Part shown: piece by piece, positions 1-5,293 of the stretch
Numbering within the stretch: position 1 is the first letter of the stretch
How the letters are laid out: each line of letters starts with the position of its first letter
From: Schaalia sp. lx-260
GTDB taxonomy: Bacteria > Actinomycetota > Actinomycetes > Actinomycetales > Actinomycetaceae
DNA: 64,000 bases
Assembly: GCF_021083645.1 (NCBI RefSeq)
Contig: NZ_JAJNRQ010000002.1
Location: 1-64,000, forward strand
Reading direction: 5' to 3'
Program-made: the position numbers and the translations under genes
Notes under the pieces: generated by a model
Told to the model about the DNA's origin: nothing
Seen by the model: only the letters and a program-made list of their open reading frames with translations
Databases searched by the model: none

Positions 1-96
1 GAAACCAACCAAGCCCGCCAACAACACTGGGGACAAGCCATCACCTGGGCCGACCTCACATGGTCAACCAACACGCTCAAGGCCATCAACGAATAA
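1..96 (+). CDS. C-terminal end of an unrecognised protein, cut by the window edge
   Basis: Frame 1 is open from the first base to a TAA at 94-96 and gives 31 residues, including the string HWGQAITWADLTWS. I do not recognise the family. The reading frame is compositionally plausible (GC-rich third positions, Trp-rich amphipathic tail). It sits directly upstream of structured repeats and CRISPR repeats, so it could be the tail of a polymorphic toxin or of an immunity protein, but that is inference from context only. The start lies outside the window. Confidence 0.4.
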   Translation, partial: ETNQARQQHWGQAITWADLTWSTNTLKAINE

Positions 97-127
97 ACCC
101 CCACCAACAAGATCTATCGTATAAGCC

Positions 128-187
128 GAAATCCTGGGCCAGGCAAGGGGCCCTCTATCTTCATAGGCGAGGGAAGCCAGCCCACCG
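128..187 (+). repeat. Structured repeat R2, copy a (permuted order)
   Basis: Two blocks are shared with 2492-2561: a GAAATCCTGGG-type block at 128-144 and an ATAGGCGAGGGAAGCC-type block at 163-186. Here the CCTGGG block comes first; in the second copy it comes last. CCTG/CAGG (133-143) and CCCTC/GAGGG (151-155 with 168-172) can form hairpins. The function is unknown; it may be a small RNA or the remnant of a palindromic mobile element. Confidence 0.45.
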
Positions 188-190
188 TCA

Positions 191-280
191 GTGTTCCCCG
201 CGTAAGTGGGGATGAGCCGAAAAGAAAGTAATACAAAGAAAAGAAGAAGAAGTGTTCCCCGCGTAAGCGGGGATGAGCCG
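191..280 (+). CRISPR. Minimal type I-E CRISPR array: two repeats, one spacer
   Basis: Repeat 1 (191-219) and repeat 2 (252-280) are 29 bases each and differ at one base (GTAAGTGGGG versus GTAAGCGGGG). They match the well-known type I-E consensus with the palindromic CCCCGCG...GCGGGG core. The 32-base gap (220-251) gives the canonical 61-base period. That spacer is almost entirely A and G, which is unusual. No cas gene is present in the window. No third repeat follows at the expected place; the sequence downstream of repeat 2 reads instead as a toxin domain. Confidence 0.85.
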
Positions 281-663
281 AACACGAACTGGATTTCCTC
301 GAAAGATTTGAAAGACGCGGGGAGAGAGTGAAATGGATACCAAGAGATACGAAAACGTTTCTTTCAACAAATGATTTTGTTTGGTTAACGAATAATAACG
401 AAGTATCCGGATTAAAATGCACATCGTCGAAAGCTTCCACGATACGCGATAACATTTCATCCGCTGTTGCGAAGGCTCTGAAAAACGGAGTAACTAAGGA
501 TGTTTTCGTTATCGACATAGGACGCTTTAGTGCTAGTCCAAAGTTGATCTCACAGTTAAGCCGATACAACCAAGCTCGCAAGGAACGCCCCGAATTTCTT
601 ATACGTCGTCTGTTTGTTCTTTCGGAAAATGGAAGGGTCTTTACAGAAATTCACTTGAAATAA
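277..663 (+). pseudogene. Orphan CdiA-CT-like nuclease toxin module, 5'-truncated at a CRISPR repeat
   Basis: The frame is open from the end of the CRISPR repeat (stop TGA at 274-276) to TAA at 661-663, about 128 residues. It begins EHELDFLERFERRGERVKW and continues with a beta-rich section, an IRDNISSAV helix and VFVIDIGRF near the C-terminus. This pattern resembles the C-terminal tRNase/restriction-fold domain of contact-dependent inhibition proteins (CdiA_C): an E..F...L...G..V.W.P start, a substrate-linked beta strand, then IR..I..A...G and a V(I/L)D strand. The usual delivery protein N-terminus is absent. The only in-frame start after the repeat is a GTG at 328, which would remove the first helix, so I call it a silent module. 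No immunity gene follows; a structured repeat does. The family assignment is by eye. Confidence 0.55.
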
Positions 664-670
664 GATTAAA

Positions 671-751
671 GCGGGGCCACGTTCCGGGCGTTCAGACAGG
701 ACTAAAGTCCATCGGGCTGTTATTTCAAGCCTTGCCCAGGGAGTACCTCGC
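671..751 (+). ncRNA. Structured element R1, copy a (candidate small RNA)
   Basis: This is an 81-base element related to 2350-2433. The outer stem pairs GCGGGG (671-676) with CCTCGC (746-751). An inner hairpin pairs GGAC (699-702) with GTCC (707-710). Conserved single-stranded blocks are CGGGCGTTC (685-693) and TGTTATTTCAAGCC (718-731). The other copy keeps the pairings with different bases. It could be an uncharacterised trans-acting RNA, or the end of an IS200/IS605-type palindromic element. The strand is assumed. Confidence 0.45.
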
Positions 752-775
752 AAGACACAGCATAGCAGATAGTTG

Positions 776-804
776 GTGTTCCCCGCGTAAGCGGGGATGA
801 GTCC
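776..804 (+). CRISPR. Solitary type I-E CRISPR repeat fused to a toxin ORF
   Basis: The first 26 bases are identical to the repeat at 252-280, and only the last three differ. It stands alone, with no 61-base neighbour on either side. Its internal ATG (797-799) is in frame with the EndoU-like domain that follows immediately, so the repeat supplies the start codon and the first two residues. Confidence 0.8.
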
Positions 805-1087
805 GCTTGAGCACATCCTCTACGGCGGGAATCCGAAATACGGTGGCGGACACATGTATGGTCACGGGTGGAAGGTTAAGGGGATGAGGCCGCGTAGCGA
901 GTTTTCGCAGTCGTGGACGCAGCGTGACATCACTAACGCTATACGGGAAGTCCTTGAAAATTATTGGGACGGGGAGTCGCTTGCCCCTTTATCGGCTACT
1001 ATTAGAGGCGAAGTAGTAACAGTGGCTATTCATCGAAATAAAGCAGGTGCGTTGGAGATCAAAACCGTGCATCAAGGGCTACCGTAG
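797..1087 (+). CDS. EndoU-like ribonuclease toxin domain, orphan module
   Basis: This 96-residue reading frame starts at the ATG inside a CRISPR repeat. It begins with HILYGG, followed by a GGGH segment (residues about 17-20), a TQRDITNAIREV helix, and a closing GEVVTVAIHRNKAG...HQGLP. The order HILYG - GGGH - W(S/T).. I..AI..V - V.....G.I.T..P is what I know from bacterial EndoU-type toxin C-termini (PF14436 and relatives), which cut RNA. A delivery region is missing and the ORF has no clear ribosome-binding site, so it may be silent. Its TAG stop (1085-1087) overlaps the Shine-Dalgarno sequence of the next ORF, the usual toxin-immunity arrangement. A related dead copy lies on the reverse strand at 2058-2273, which supports the domain call. 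Confidence 0.55.
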   Translation: MSPLEHILYGGNPKYGGGHMYGHGWKVKGMRPRSEFSQSWTQRDITNAIREVLENYWDGESLAPLSATIRGEVVTVAIHRNKAGALEIKTVHQGLP

Positions 1088-1099
1088 GAGGTGAACGCA

Positions 1100-1510
1100 G
1101 TGTTGGATGAGATGATGGAGGTCCGCAAGCTCTATGACGATCTGCATGTGTATGCGGCTCAGACTCGTGATCCCTACGGGCAGGTTGCTATAGGGGATCA
1201 ATATTACGAGATGGATCCGGGCACCGCATTCATTTTCATTTTGAGTCCGCTCATCAACGGTGATGTGATTCTGCCTGATGAGCTCATGGCCCGGTTGCGC
1301 GCTGAAATGCCAGAAGACCCGTATTGGGCTCCCGAATTTCGTGACTTGGAAAAAGCTCAGAAGAAGCTACGTCAAAAGGCCGGTGTTTCCCGTGTAAGCG
1401 GGGATGAGTCTACTACCCGTTCTATAAAAAGGCGGCGTGCCGGGCGACTCTCGGGCAAAATGGAAGGTGCCCTACAGGTGTTCCCCGCTAGCGGGTCTTG
1501 TATTCCCTGA
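1100..1510 (+). CDS. Putative immunity protein for the EndoU-like toxin, 3' end altered by CRISPR repeats
   Basis: I choose GTG 1100 because a strong AGGAGGTG lies 6 bases upstream (1086-1093); GTG 1091 lies inside that site. The first ~94 residues are acidic and compact, as in many immunity proteins, and include ILPDELMARLR. The second immunity candidate, on the reverse strand at 1747-2046, has a matching LIPDELLEEYR, so the two look like distant homologues. From about residue 95 the frame reads through a CRISPR repeat (1383-1411) and a degenerate one (near 1478), giving an Arg/Ser-rich tail unlike the rest. The native C-terminus has probably been replaced. Immunity function is inferred from position. 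Confidence 0.45.
   Translation: MLDEMMEVRKLYDDLHVYAAQTRDPYGQVAIGDQYYEMDPGTAFIFILSPLINGDVILPDELMARLRAEMPEDPYWAPEFRDLEKAQKKLRQKAGVSRVSGDESTTRSIKRRRAGRLSGKMEGALQVFPASGSCIP
1383..1411 (+). CRISPR. Type I-E CRISPR repeat variant inside the immunity ORF
   Basis: It differs from the repeat at 776-804 at a few positions (GTGTTTCCCGTGTAAGCGGGG core). It lies within an open reading frame and marks the point where the immunity-like protein loses its family character. No spacer of normal length links it to the previous repeat, about 580 bases away. Confidence 0.7.
1478..1500 (+). CRISPR. Degenerate CRISPR repeat fragment
   Basis: GTGTTCCCCGC is intact, then the loop is shortened (TAGCGGG) and the 3' end is lost. 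It starts 95 bases after the previous repeat. Confidence 0.5.
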
Positions 1511-1565
1511 TACCCCCAGCACGCGCATGAGAATTCTCCCCGTGTGCACTACTGCTTGTCAAGAG

Positions 1566-1593
1566 CCTGCTTCCCGCGTAAGTAGAGATGAGT
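1566..1593 (+). CRISPR. Degenerate CRISPR repeat
   Basis: The sequence TTCCCGCGTAAGTAGAGATGAGTC keeps the repeat order with a lost C and two changes in the 3' arm. It starts 88 bases after the previous degenerate copy. Between the two, a CTCCCCGTGTG string near 1536 may be another decayed half. Confidence 0.5.
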
Positions 1594-1686
1594 CTTTGGT
1601 ATGAGCTGTGTCCTTTCCATGCGGAAGGGGGGAGTGAAAAACCCGGCACCATGCGGCACTGGGCACGTTGATAAAAAATTGGGTAT

Positions 1687-1722
1687 AAGAAAACCCCAAG
1701 AGCAGCTCACGTGCGCTTGAGG
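1687..1722 (-). terminator. Rho-independent terminator of the reverse-strand immunity gene
   Basis: On the reverse strand, CCTCAAG (1716-1722) pairs with CTTGGGG (1694-1700), followed by TTTTCTT (1687-1693). It lies 25 bases beyond the stop codon of the ORF at 1747-2046. Confidence 0.55.
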
Positions 1723-1746
1723 TTCTTATGGGTAGTTCAGGTGGGG

Positions 1747-2046
1747 TTATAAGGTGGCGTGTTTGTCTTCGGCTTTCAGCTCGTCTTGAAGTGCTTGCGC
1801 ATCAAGATAGGCTTCGTACGTGTAGGTTTCCGTACCGTTATTTTCAATGCAGAGTAATCGGTATTCTTCTAAAAGCTCATCAGGAATAAGCATGCTGTCA
1901 GCATCTTCAATATCACGATGCCCTTGCGGGTTTTTTAGGGAATAAGGACGCAACTTGACATAAAGAGGCAAAAATGTGTCTTTTCTGTCGGGGTCGTAAT
2001 GAATGATTTCTAAAATCTTAGAAAATTCCTCATCTGTCAAAACCAT
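1747..2046 (-). CDS. Putative immunity protein partnered with a dead EndoU-like toxin
   Basis: This 99-residue acidic cytosolic protein has no signal peptide or membrane segment. The start is fixed by AAGGAGGG (2051-2058) five bases upstream of the ATG; that site overlaps the stop codon of the EndoU-like fragment at 2058-2273. The sequence LIPDELLEEYR (around residue 55) resembles ILPDELMARLR in the forward-strand immunity candidate, so both may protect against related EndoU toxins. A terminator follows. The toxin carries a nonsense codon while this ORF is intact, so it may be kept as stand-alone protection against neighbours. This is inference; I do not recognise a named immunity family. Confidence 0.5.
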   Translation of the reverse strand: MVLTDEEFSKILEIIHYDPDRKDTFLPLYVKLRPYSLKNPQGHRDIEDADSMLIPDELLEEYRLLCIENNGTETYTYEAYLDAQALQDELKAEDKHATL

Positions 2047-2057
2047 TTCTACCCTCC

Positions 2058-2273
2058 TTAATAAGGCAATCCCATATGTGCTGTACTAACTGCTGTGGTC
2101 GTATCAGCGTTTTTGTTTTTCTTCGGAGGGTTTACTTTCACTGTGATCATTTTTCCGTTGACCTGAGCAGAATAGGTCCCTACAAGCTGCCCATCTCATT
2201 TAGCCTCTAACACCTCACGTATTGCACTGGCAATATCATGCGGGGTCCACTCTTGAGGAAACTCAGTACGAGA
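2058..2273 (-). pseudogene. EndoU-like toxin C-terminus with an in-frame stop, truncated at a CRISPR repeat
   Basis: Read on the reverse strand, the frame gives EFPQEWTPHDIASAIREV, then a TGA at 2196-2198, then DGQLVGTYSAQVNGKMITV and an end in HMGLPY. This aligns along its length with residues 35-96 of the forward-strand EndoU-like ORF (EFSQSWTQRDITNAIREV ... HQGLP). The TGA stands where that protein has Trp in NYWDG, a single-base change. The N-terminal half (HILYG, GGGH) is missing; the homology ends exactly where a CRISPR repeat (2274-2302) begins. No start codon or ribosome-binding site is left. It is a decayed toxin module in front of an intact immunity gene. Confidence 0.65.
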
Positions 2274-2302
2274 GTATTCCCCGCGTAGATAAGGATGAAT
2301 TT
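2274..2302 (+). CRISPR. Diverged CRISPR repeat at the toxin-module boundary
   Basis: GTATTCCCCGCGTAGATAAGGATGAATT keeps the 5' arm of the type I-E repeat but has AGATAAGGATGAAT in the 3' arm. The same variant recurs at 2664-2692. It abuts the 5' edge of the reverse-strand EndoU fragment. Confidence 0.6.
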
Positions 2303-2349
2303 GGCACGTAACGGTGACCAGTTCATTGAAATCGAGTTGGCATAGTAAA

Positions 2350-2433
2350 GCGGAGCGCTTAGCCCGGGCGTTCTAGTTGGATTTTCATCCAACGGGTTGT
2401 TATTTCAAGCCGGGCCCAGGGTGGCAACCCCGC
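2350..2433 (+). ncRNA. Structured element R1, copy b (candidate small RNA)
   Basis: This second copy of the element at 671-751 has an outer stem GCGGAG (2350-2355) with CCCCGC (2428-2433). Its inner hairpin is longer: GTTGGAT (2376-2382), loop TTTC, ATCCAAC (2387-2393). CGGGCGTTC and TGTTATTTCAAGCC are conserved exactly between copies while stem bases differ, which is the pattern expected of an RNA under structural selection. No reading frame is shared by the two copies. Confidence 0.5.
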
Positions 2434-2491
2434 AATCAAGATAATAACACATATAAAATGCATTCATCGAAATTTTCGATAATATGCTTTT

Positions 2492-2561
2492 ATAGGCGAG
2501 GGAAGCCAGCCAGCCCACCATTAAGGGAGAAATCCTGGGGCAGGCCTCGGGTCCCTCGCCT
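2492..2561 (+). repeat. Structured repeat R2, copy b, closed by a 10-bp stem
   Basis: AGGCGAGGGA (2494-2503) and TCCCTCGCCT (2552-2561) are perfectly complementary over 10 bases. Between them lie the same GAAGCCAGCC...CCCACC and GAAATCCTGGG blocks as in copy a, here in the opposite order. A strong terminator follows 28 bases later, so this copy may be the 3' part of a transcript. Confidence 0.5.
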
Positions 2562-2588
2562 AACCCCTTTCAAGCAACAATATTGACC

Positions 2589-2620
2589 ACCCGCACCCAA
2601 CAGGTTGCGGGTTTCTTTTT
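2589..2620 (+). terminator. Rho-independent terminator
   Basis: CCCGCA (2590-2595) pairs with TGCGGG (2606-2611), extended by A-T closure, and is followed by TTTCTTTTT. No protein gene ends just upstream; the candidate transcript is the R1-R2 structured block at 2350-2561. Confidence 0.7.
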
Positions 2621-2663
2621 ACCACAGCAGGACCAACCTGGTCCCGATCATCACCAGGAGTGA

Positions 2664-2692
2664 GTATTCCCCGCGTAGATAAGGATGAATTC
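2664..2692 (+). CRISPR. Diverged CRISPR repeat, second copy of the 2274 variant
   Basis: It is identical to 2274-2302 over about 27 bases, including all changes from the consensus. That suggests duplication of an already diverged repeat rather than independent decay. It is the last recognisable repeat on this side. Confidence 0.6.
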
Positions 2693-3030
2693 TAGCGAAG
2701 CTCCTCGGAGCATCGGATTTCAATAATGGGCAACACCTTTCGATGCTAGTCCCATACTTTCTGACGCGACCGGCCGGAGTGGGCCACAAAGCAATTTGAA
2801 AAAGTGCCCCTAGACGGTAATCAGCTTCCAGCAAGAATACGCTAACGATCCCGCAATTGCCGGGCCCTACACCCCAAAACTGCCTCAGAACAATAAAAAC
2901 AGCACCCCGGACACCTCCCAGCGTTGCCAAAATTTCTTGTGTCCAAATTGGTCAAGAAACATCCAGACATATCCCTTGCAATCTTCACACCTGGGTCATT
3001 GAGCAGCAGGTGCGAAACGTGCTCTATCCC
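2693..3030. other. Gene-free stretch between the CRISPR remnants and the secreted-peptide gene
   Basis: Only short frames without ribosome-binding sites are present. A 7-bp inverted repeat (AGCATCG 2709-2715, CGATGCT 2741-2747) is the one structure I see. It may be decayed coding sequence. Confidence 0.5.
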
Positions 3031-3059
3031 TTGACGCACTTACCGAATGTAGATATAGT
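3031..3059 (+). promoter_or_regulatory. Sigma-70-type promoter of the secreted-peptide gene
   Basis: TTGACG (3031-3036), a 17-base spacer and TATAGT (3054-3059) form a near-consensus housekeeping promoter. It would start transcription about 100 bases before the ATG at 3168. Confidence 0.65.
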
Positions 3060-3167
3060 GAAACTGTCGCTCTATAGAACATTTGTTTTGTAATACGAGC
3101 ATATGCAGTCCGAACCTACTGCGTGCTTTCCCGTCACCGACGATGGTCAAACAGAAAAGGAAACATT

Positions 3168-3770
3168 ATGAAAACCTCACCATCGAAGATCTTTACTGCG
3201 ACATTGACAGCGGTTTCACTAGTATTTGTTTCTGCTGGAATCGCAAACGCGCAAGAACTCGCCACCATTCAGGGTGCAACTATTAGTTCATCCAACAAAG
3301 AAACAAATACCCCTCACATCACTCCAGAACAATTCACACAGGGCCTGAATGATCTTGTTCAGGAAGGAAAGCTAAAGATCCTGTCTTCGCATGAAACACC
3401 CACAGTATTCGAAAAAGAATACGGAGTCGTTGATCCAGACAGCGGGACAGTCGTCATGAGTTTCGTAACCGAAATACCGCGGTACGAGGAACGCATTTGG
3501 GGCGCTATGTGGGGTTGGGAACCTGCCATCACTTTTAATCAAACTGATCAAACAGCAATTGCCACTGGGGGAGCGGCAGCTATTGCCGCGATGGCAACTG
3601 CTGCAGCAGCTGCGTTAGCCGAAACAGTTGTTGGTAGCGTAATTTCCGCTGGACTGATCGCTTTTGTCGGCGGAGCCGCAACCGTCTACATTAGTCAGTA
3701 CGGGAAATGCCCTGCTTCTCGCCCCACGCTGTGGGTTGGAACAATAAGCCACCGAGCTGCATGCAGGTAA
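3168..3770 (+). CDS. Secreted protein with an Ala/Gly-rich hydrophobic C-terminus; bacteriocin-like candidate
   Basis: ATG 3168 follows AAAAGGAAA and begins a classical signal peptide (MKTSPSK, hydrophobic core, cleavage near ANA-QE at about residue 29). The mature part has a polar region (residues 30-125), then a 45-residue Ala/Gly/Val-rich hydrophobic stretch (about 128-175) long enough to span a membrane twice. It ends in a short tail with two cysteines (in GKCPAS and AACR). The 200-residue protein has its own strong promoter. A two-helix membrane protein starts 2 bases after the stop. A secreted precursor with a hydrophobic, disulfide-capable C-terminus paired with a small membrane protein is typical of bacteriocin-immunity pairs. 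I recognise no family, so that role is inference. An alternative is a surface protein with a chaperone-like partner. Confidence 0.7.
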   Translation: MKTSPSKIFTATLTAVSLVFVSAGIANAQELATIQGATISSSNKETNTPHITPEQFTQGLNDLVQEGKLKILSSHETPTVFEKEYGVVDPDSGTVVMSFVTEIPRYEERIWGAMWGWEPAITFNQTDQTAIATGGAAAIAAMATAAAAALAETVVGSVISAGLIAFVGGAATVYISQYGKCPASRPTLWVGTISHRAACR

Positions 3771-3772
3771 AC

Positions 3773-3994
3773 ATGATGAAACAAAAAACAAAAGGCACAT
3801 TACTTTACATATTACTCTACGGACTTTTTGCCTTCGTTACATCAACAACTCTGTATTACACAGCTGCTTCATTCTTTCCGAGGTATACACAAAGTGCCAG
3901 CATCGTTTGGTTGATTGTACTCTGTGTTTTTCCATTCATATTCACTTTCGCTCGTCAAAAGAAGAGCGCAACCACCGAACAGGAAATGGAGTAA
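3773..3994 (+). CDS. Small two-helix membrane protein, possible immunity partner
   Basis: The protein is about 73 residues. Two ATGs (3773, 3776) follow GCAGGTAA, which overlaps the previous stop; the gene is clearly coupled to the upstream one. It has a basic N-terminus (KQKTK), hydrophobic helix 1 (about residues 9-30), a short loop with PRYTQ, helix 2 (about 39-58), and a charged tail (RQKKSATTEQE). Size and layout match bacteriocin immunity proteins and small inner-membrane partners. No family is recognised. No terminator is visible directly after the stop. Confidence 0.6.
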   Translation: MMKQKTKGTLLYILLYGLFAFVTSTTLYYTAASFFPRYTQSASIVWLIVLCVFPFIFTFARQKKSATTEQEME

Positions 3995-4389
3995 GAATCT
4001 AAGTTTTCGCATGACGATGAGAGCTCATTCAGAAGATAACCCGCATCGATACCCTGAGCTGAACCAATAGATTTTCCGATGCCGCATTCTTCTTCCTTCT
4101 CCTGCGGTATCTCGCCTAGCATAAAAGGAACGGAGAGTTTAGGTACCCTCGTTCTGTCGGGGGCATTAGTCATGTCCAGTTTCTTTTCAAACCGAAACTG
4201 CCGGATGAGATCGGGGCCAGCTTGTTTAGGGGCTCAGTGATACTGGACTACTTCCCGTTACCCAAATTGTAGCTAATGGGAACTGCTGAGATTAGACCAA
4301 TATTCGGCAAACCTGTCAAGAAATATGCGAATGTTTTGCGCCTGTCACTCAATGACTCAGAGGTGAAGAATTGCAAAGGACATGCCTGG
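3995..4389. other. Gene-free stretch before tRNA-Gly
   Basis: A 72-codon reverse frame (3955-4173) exists, but it has only a weak ribosome-binding site and overlaps the end of the membrane-protein gene. It may be a fragment; I do not call it. No integrase or tRNA-tail duplication was seen by eye, although this is where an island boundary would be expected. Confidence 0.4.
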
Positions 4390-4460
4390 AGCGGATGACG
4401 GGAATCGAACCCGCACCATCTGCTTGGAAGGCAGAGGCTCTACCATTGAGCTACATCCGC
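4390..4460 (-). tRNA. tRNA-Gly (anticodon TCC)
   Basis: The reverse strand folds into a cloverleaf: acceptor GCGGATG/CATCCGC, D-arm GCTCAATGGTAGAGC, anticodon stem CTGC/GCAG with loop CTTCCAA (anticodon TCC), and T-arm GCGGGTTCGATTCCCGT. CCA is not encoded. It marks the edge between accessory DNA (1-4389) and the following region; tRNA genes are common integration sites. Confidence 0.97.
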
Positions 4461-4612
4461 AGCATCAGCCGTAACTGACGAAAAATAATGATAGCGTGCC
4501 AGCACTCTAAAAGCGAATTTATGTCCAGAACCGGTGTGTCGAACCTTCTTTTTTGATTATTCATATGCTGTTCTTTGTGATTTGTAAGGTGAAATAGCCT
4601 TTATGCTGCGTG

Positions 4613-4660
4613 TCATATCCGTAAACTGAAGTACTCCTTGCAGTGCGGTCATATCCGTAA
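4613..4660 (+). repeat. Pair of 12-base direct repeats
   Basis: TCATATCCGTAA occurs at 4613-4624 and 4649-4660, 36 bases apart, in gene-free DNA. They could be protein-binding sites or decay products. Confidence 0.4.
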
Positions 4661-4903
4661 GCTATTCCTGTGTGGTGTTCTGGCTTATTTGTTGCCCGCC
4701 TTGCGCATCGTGCTCAGGGTCAGGCAAAGGCGAGTGTGCGTATGTGTTGTCACCTGGCTCCTTGTGCATTATGTCAGGGGTGTGTTGAAGTAGATACTGA
4801 CTGCTTGCTTTAAAGGGTTATGGCTCATGTAGAGCTATTTATTTGCTTGGTGAAAATACTTCCCTTGTGTTGGAGGTGGCGAGGGATAAGTTTCCCCACA
4901 GGT

Positions 4904-5046
4904 GACCGCCTGTGTGCCTGGGCGTTGCGGCGTGCGTCAGATTAGCGAAGTCACGGGGCCGGGTGACCACCCGTGTGCGGGAGTCTCTGGTTTCCCCGCG
5001 AAAACCCTGTCGTGCCAAGACGACCGCCTGTGTGCGGGAGTCTCTG
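4904..5046 (+). repeat. Three GC-rich repeats, spaced 61 and 57 bases
   Basis: GACCGCCTGTGTGC begins at 4904 and 5022, with a variant GACCACCCGTGTGC at 4965. Copies 2 and 3 continue identically (GGGAGTCTCTG). Each can form a small hairpin (CACAGG...CCTGTG at the first, GGGTG/CACCC at the second, CCGC/GCGG at the third). The spacing is like that of a CRISPR array, but the sequence matches no repeat class I know and the third interval is short. Confidence 0.45.
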
Positions 5047-5260
5047 TCTGAGCTGGTGGGGGATGAGTGTGCAAGCATTGTTGGGAGGGCTAACGCTGTA
5101 TGTCAGGTTCGTGGTGGTGTGGCTTAAATGCGGTTTAAGTGTGGTTTAGGTGCAGTCATTATTGGGGAAGGAGTAAAGAGGTGAAAAATCTGGTACTTGT
5201 ATGTGGAATAAGAATCAATGTGGATGTTTGTGTGTAGGTGAAAATGGGTGTGGGTGCTGC

Positions 5261-5290
5261 TTGACGTATAGCAAATGAACAGATTATTCT
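5261..5290 (+). promoter_or_regulatory. Promoter of the anchored-repeat ABC operon
   Basis: TTGACG (5261-5266), an 18-base spacer and TATTCT (5285-5290) match housekeeping promoter boxes. The predicted start near 5297 falls in the inverted repeat described next. Confidence 0.6.
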
Positions 5291-5293
5291 AAA

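Larger units (their letters stand above)
4461..5260. other. 0.8 kb intergenic region without a supported gene
   Basis: No frame combines a start, a ribosome-binding site and protein-like composition. It holds the short direct repeats at 4613-4660 and the GC-rich repeats at 4904-5046. The stretch is unusually long for this otherwise compact chromosome. Confidence 0.5.

Noticed and set aside
64-581. Reverse-strand frames at 64-285, 114-581 and 188-460
   Set aside because: They consist largely of translations of the CRISPR repeat (strings such as SSPLTRGT, IPAYAGNT, HPRLRGEH), a well-known artefact of type I-E arrays.
671-751. R1 element as a tRNA or a riboswitch
   Set aside because: No cloverleaf, no T-arm GTTCRANYC motif, and no downstream gene that it could control in either copy.
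2207-2392. Reverse frame of 61 codons crossing the repeat at 2274
   Set aside because: It contains the same repeat translation (LIYAGNT) and runs out of frame with the EndoU-like fragment, which reads better in another frame.
2619-3039. Reverse frames in the gap 2693-3030
   Set aside because: No ribosome-binding sites, odd composition, and one contains a CRISPR repeat translation.
3955-4173. 72-codon reverse ORF next to tRNA-Gly
   Set aside because: Weak ribosome-binding site, overlap with the 3' end of the membrane-protein gene, no recognisable family. It could still be a remnant.
4839-5127. Frames over the GC-rich repeats upstream of the metal operon
   Set aside because: Their protein-like look comes from the repeated unit (RESL, TTRV strings on one strand); both strands are equally open, so it is not coding evidence.
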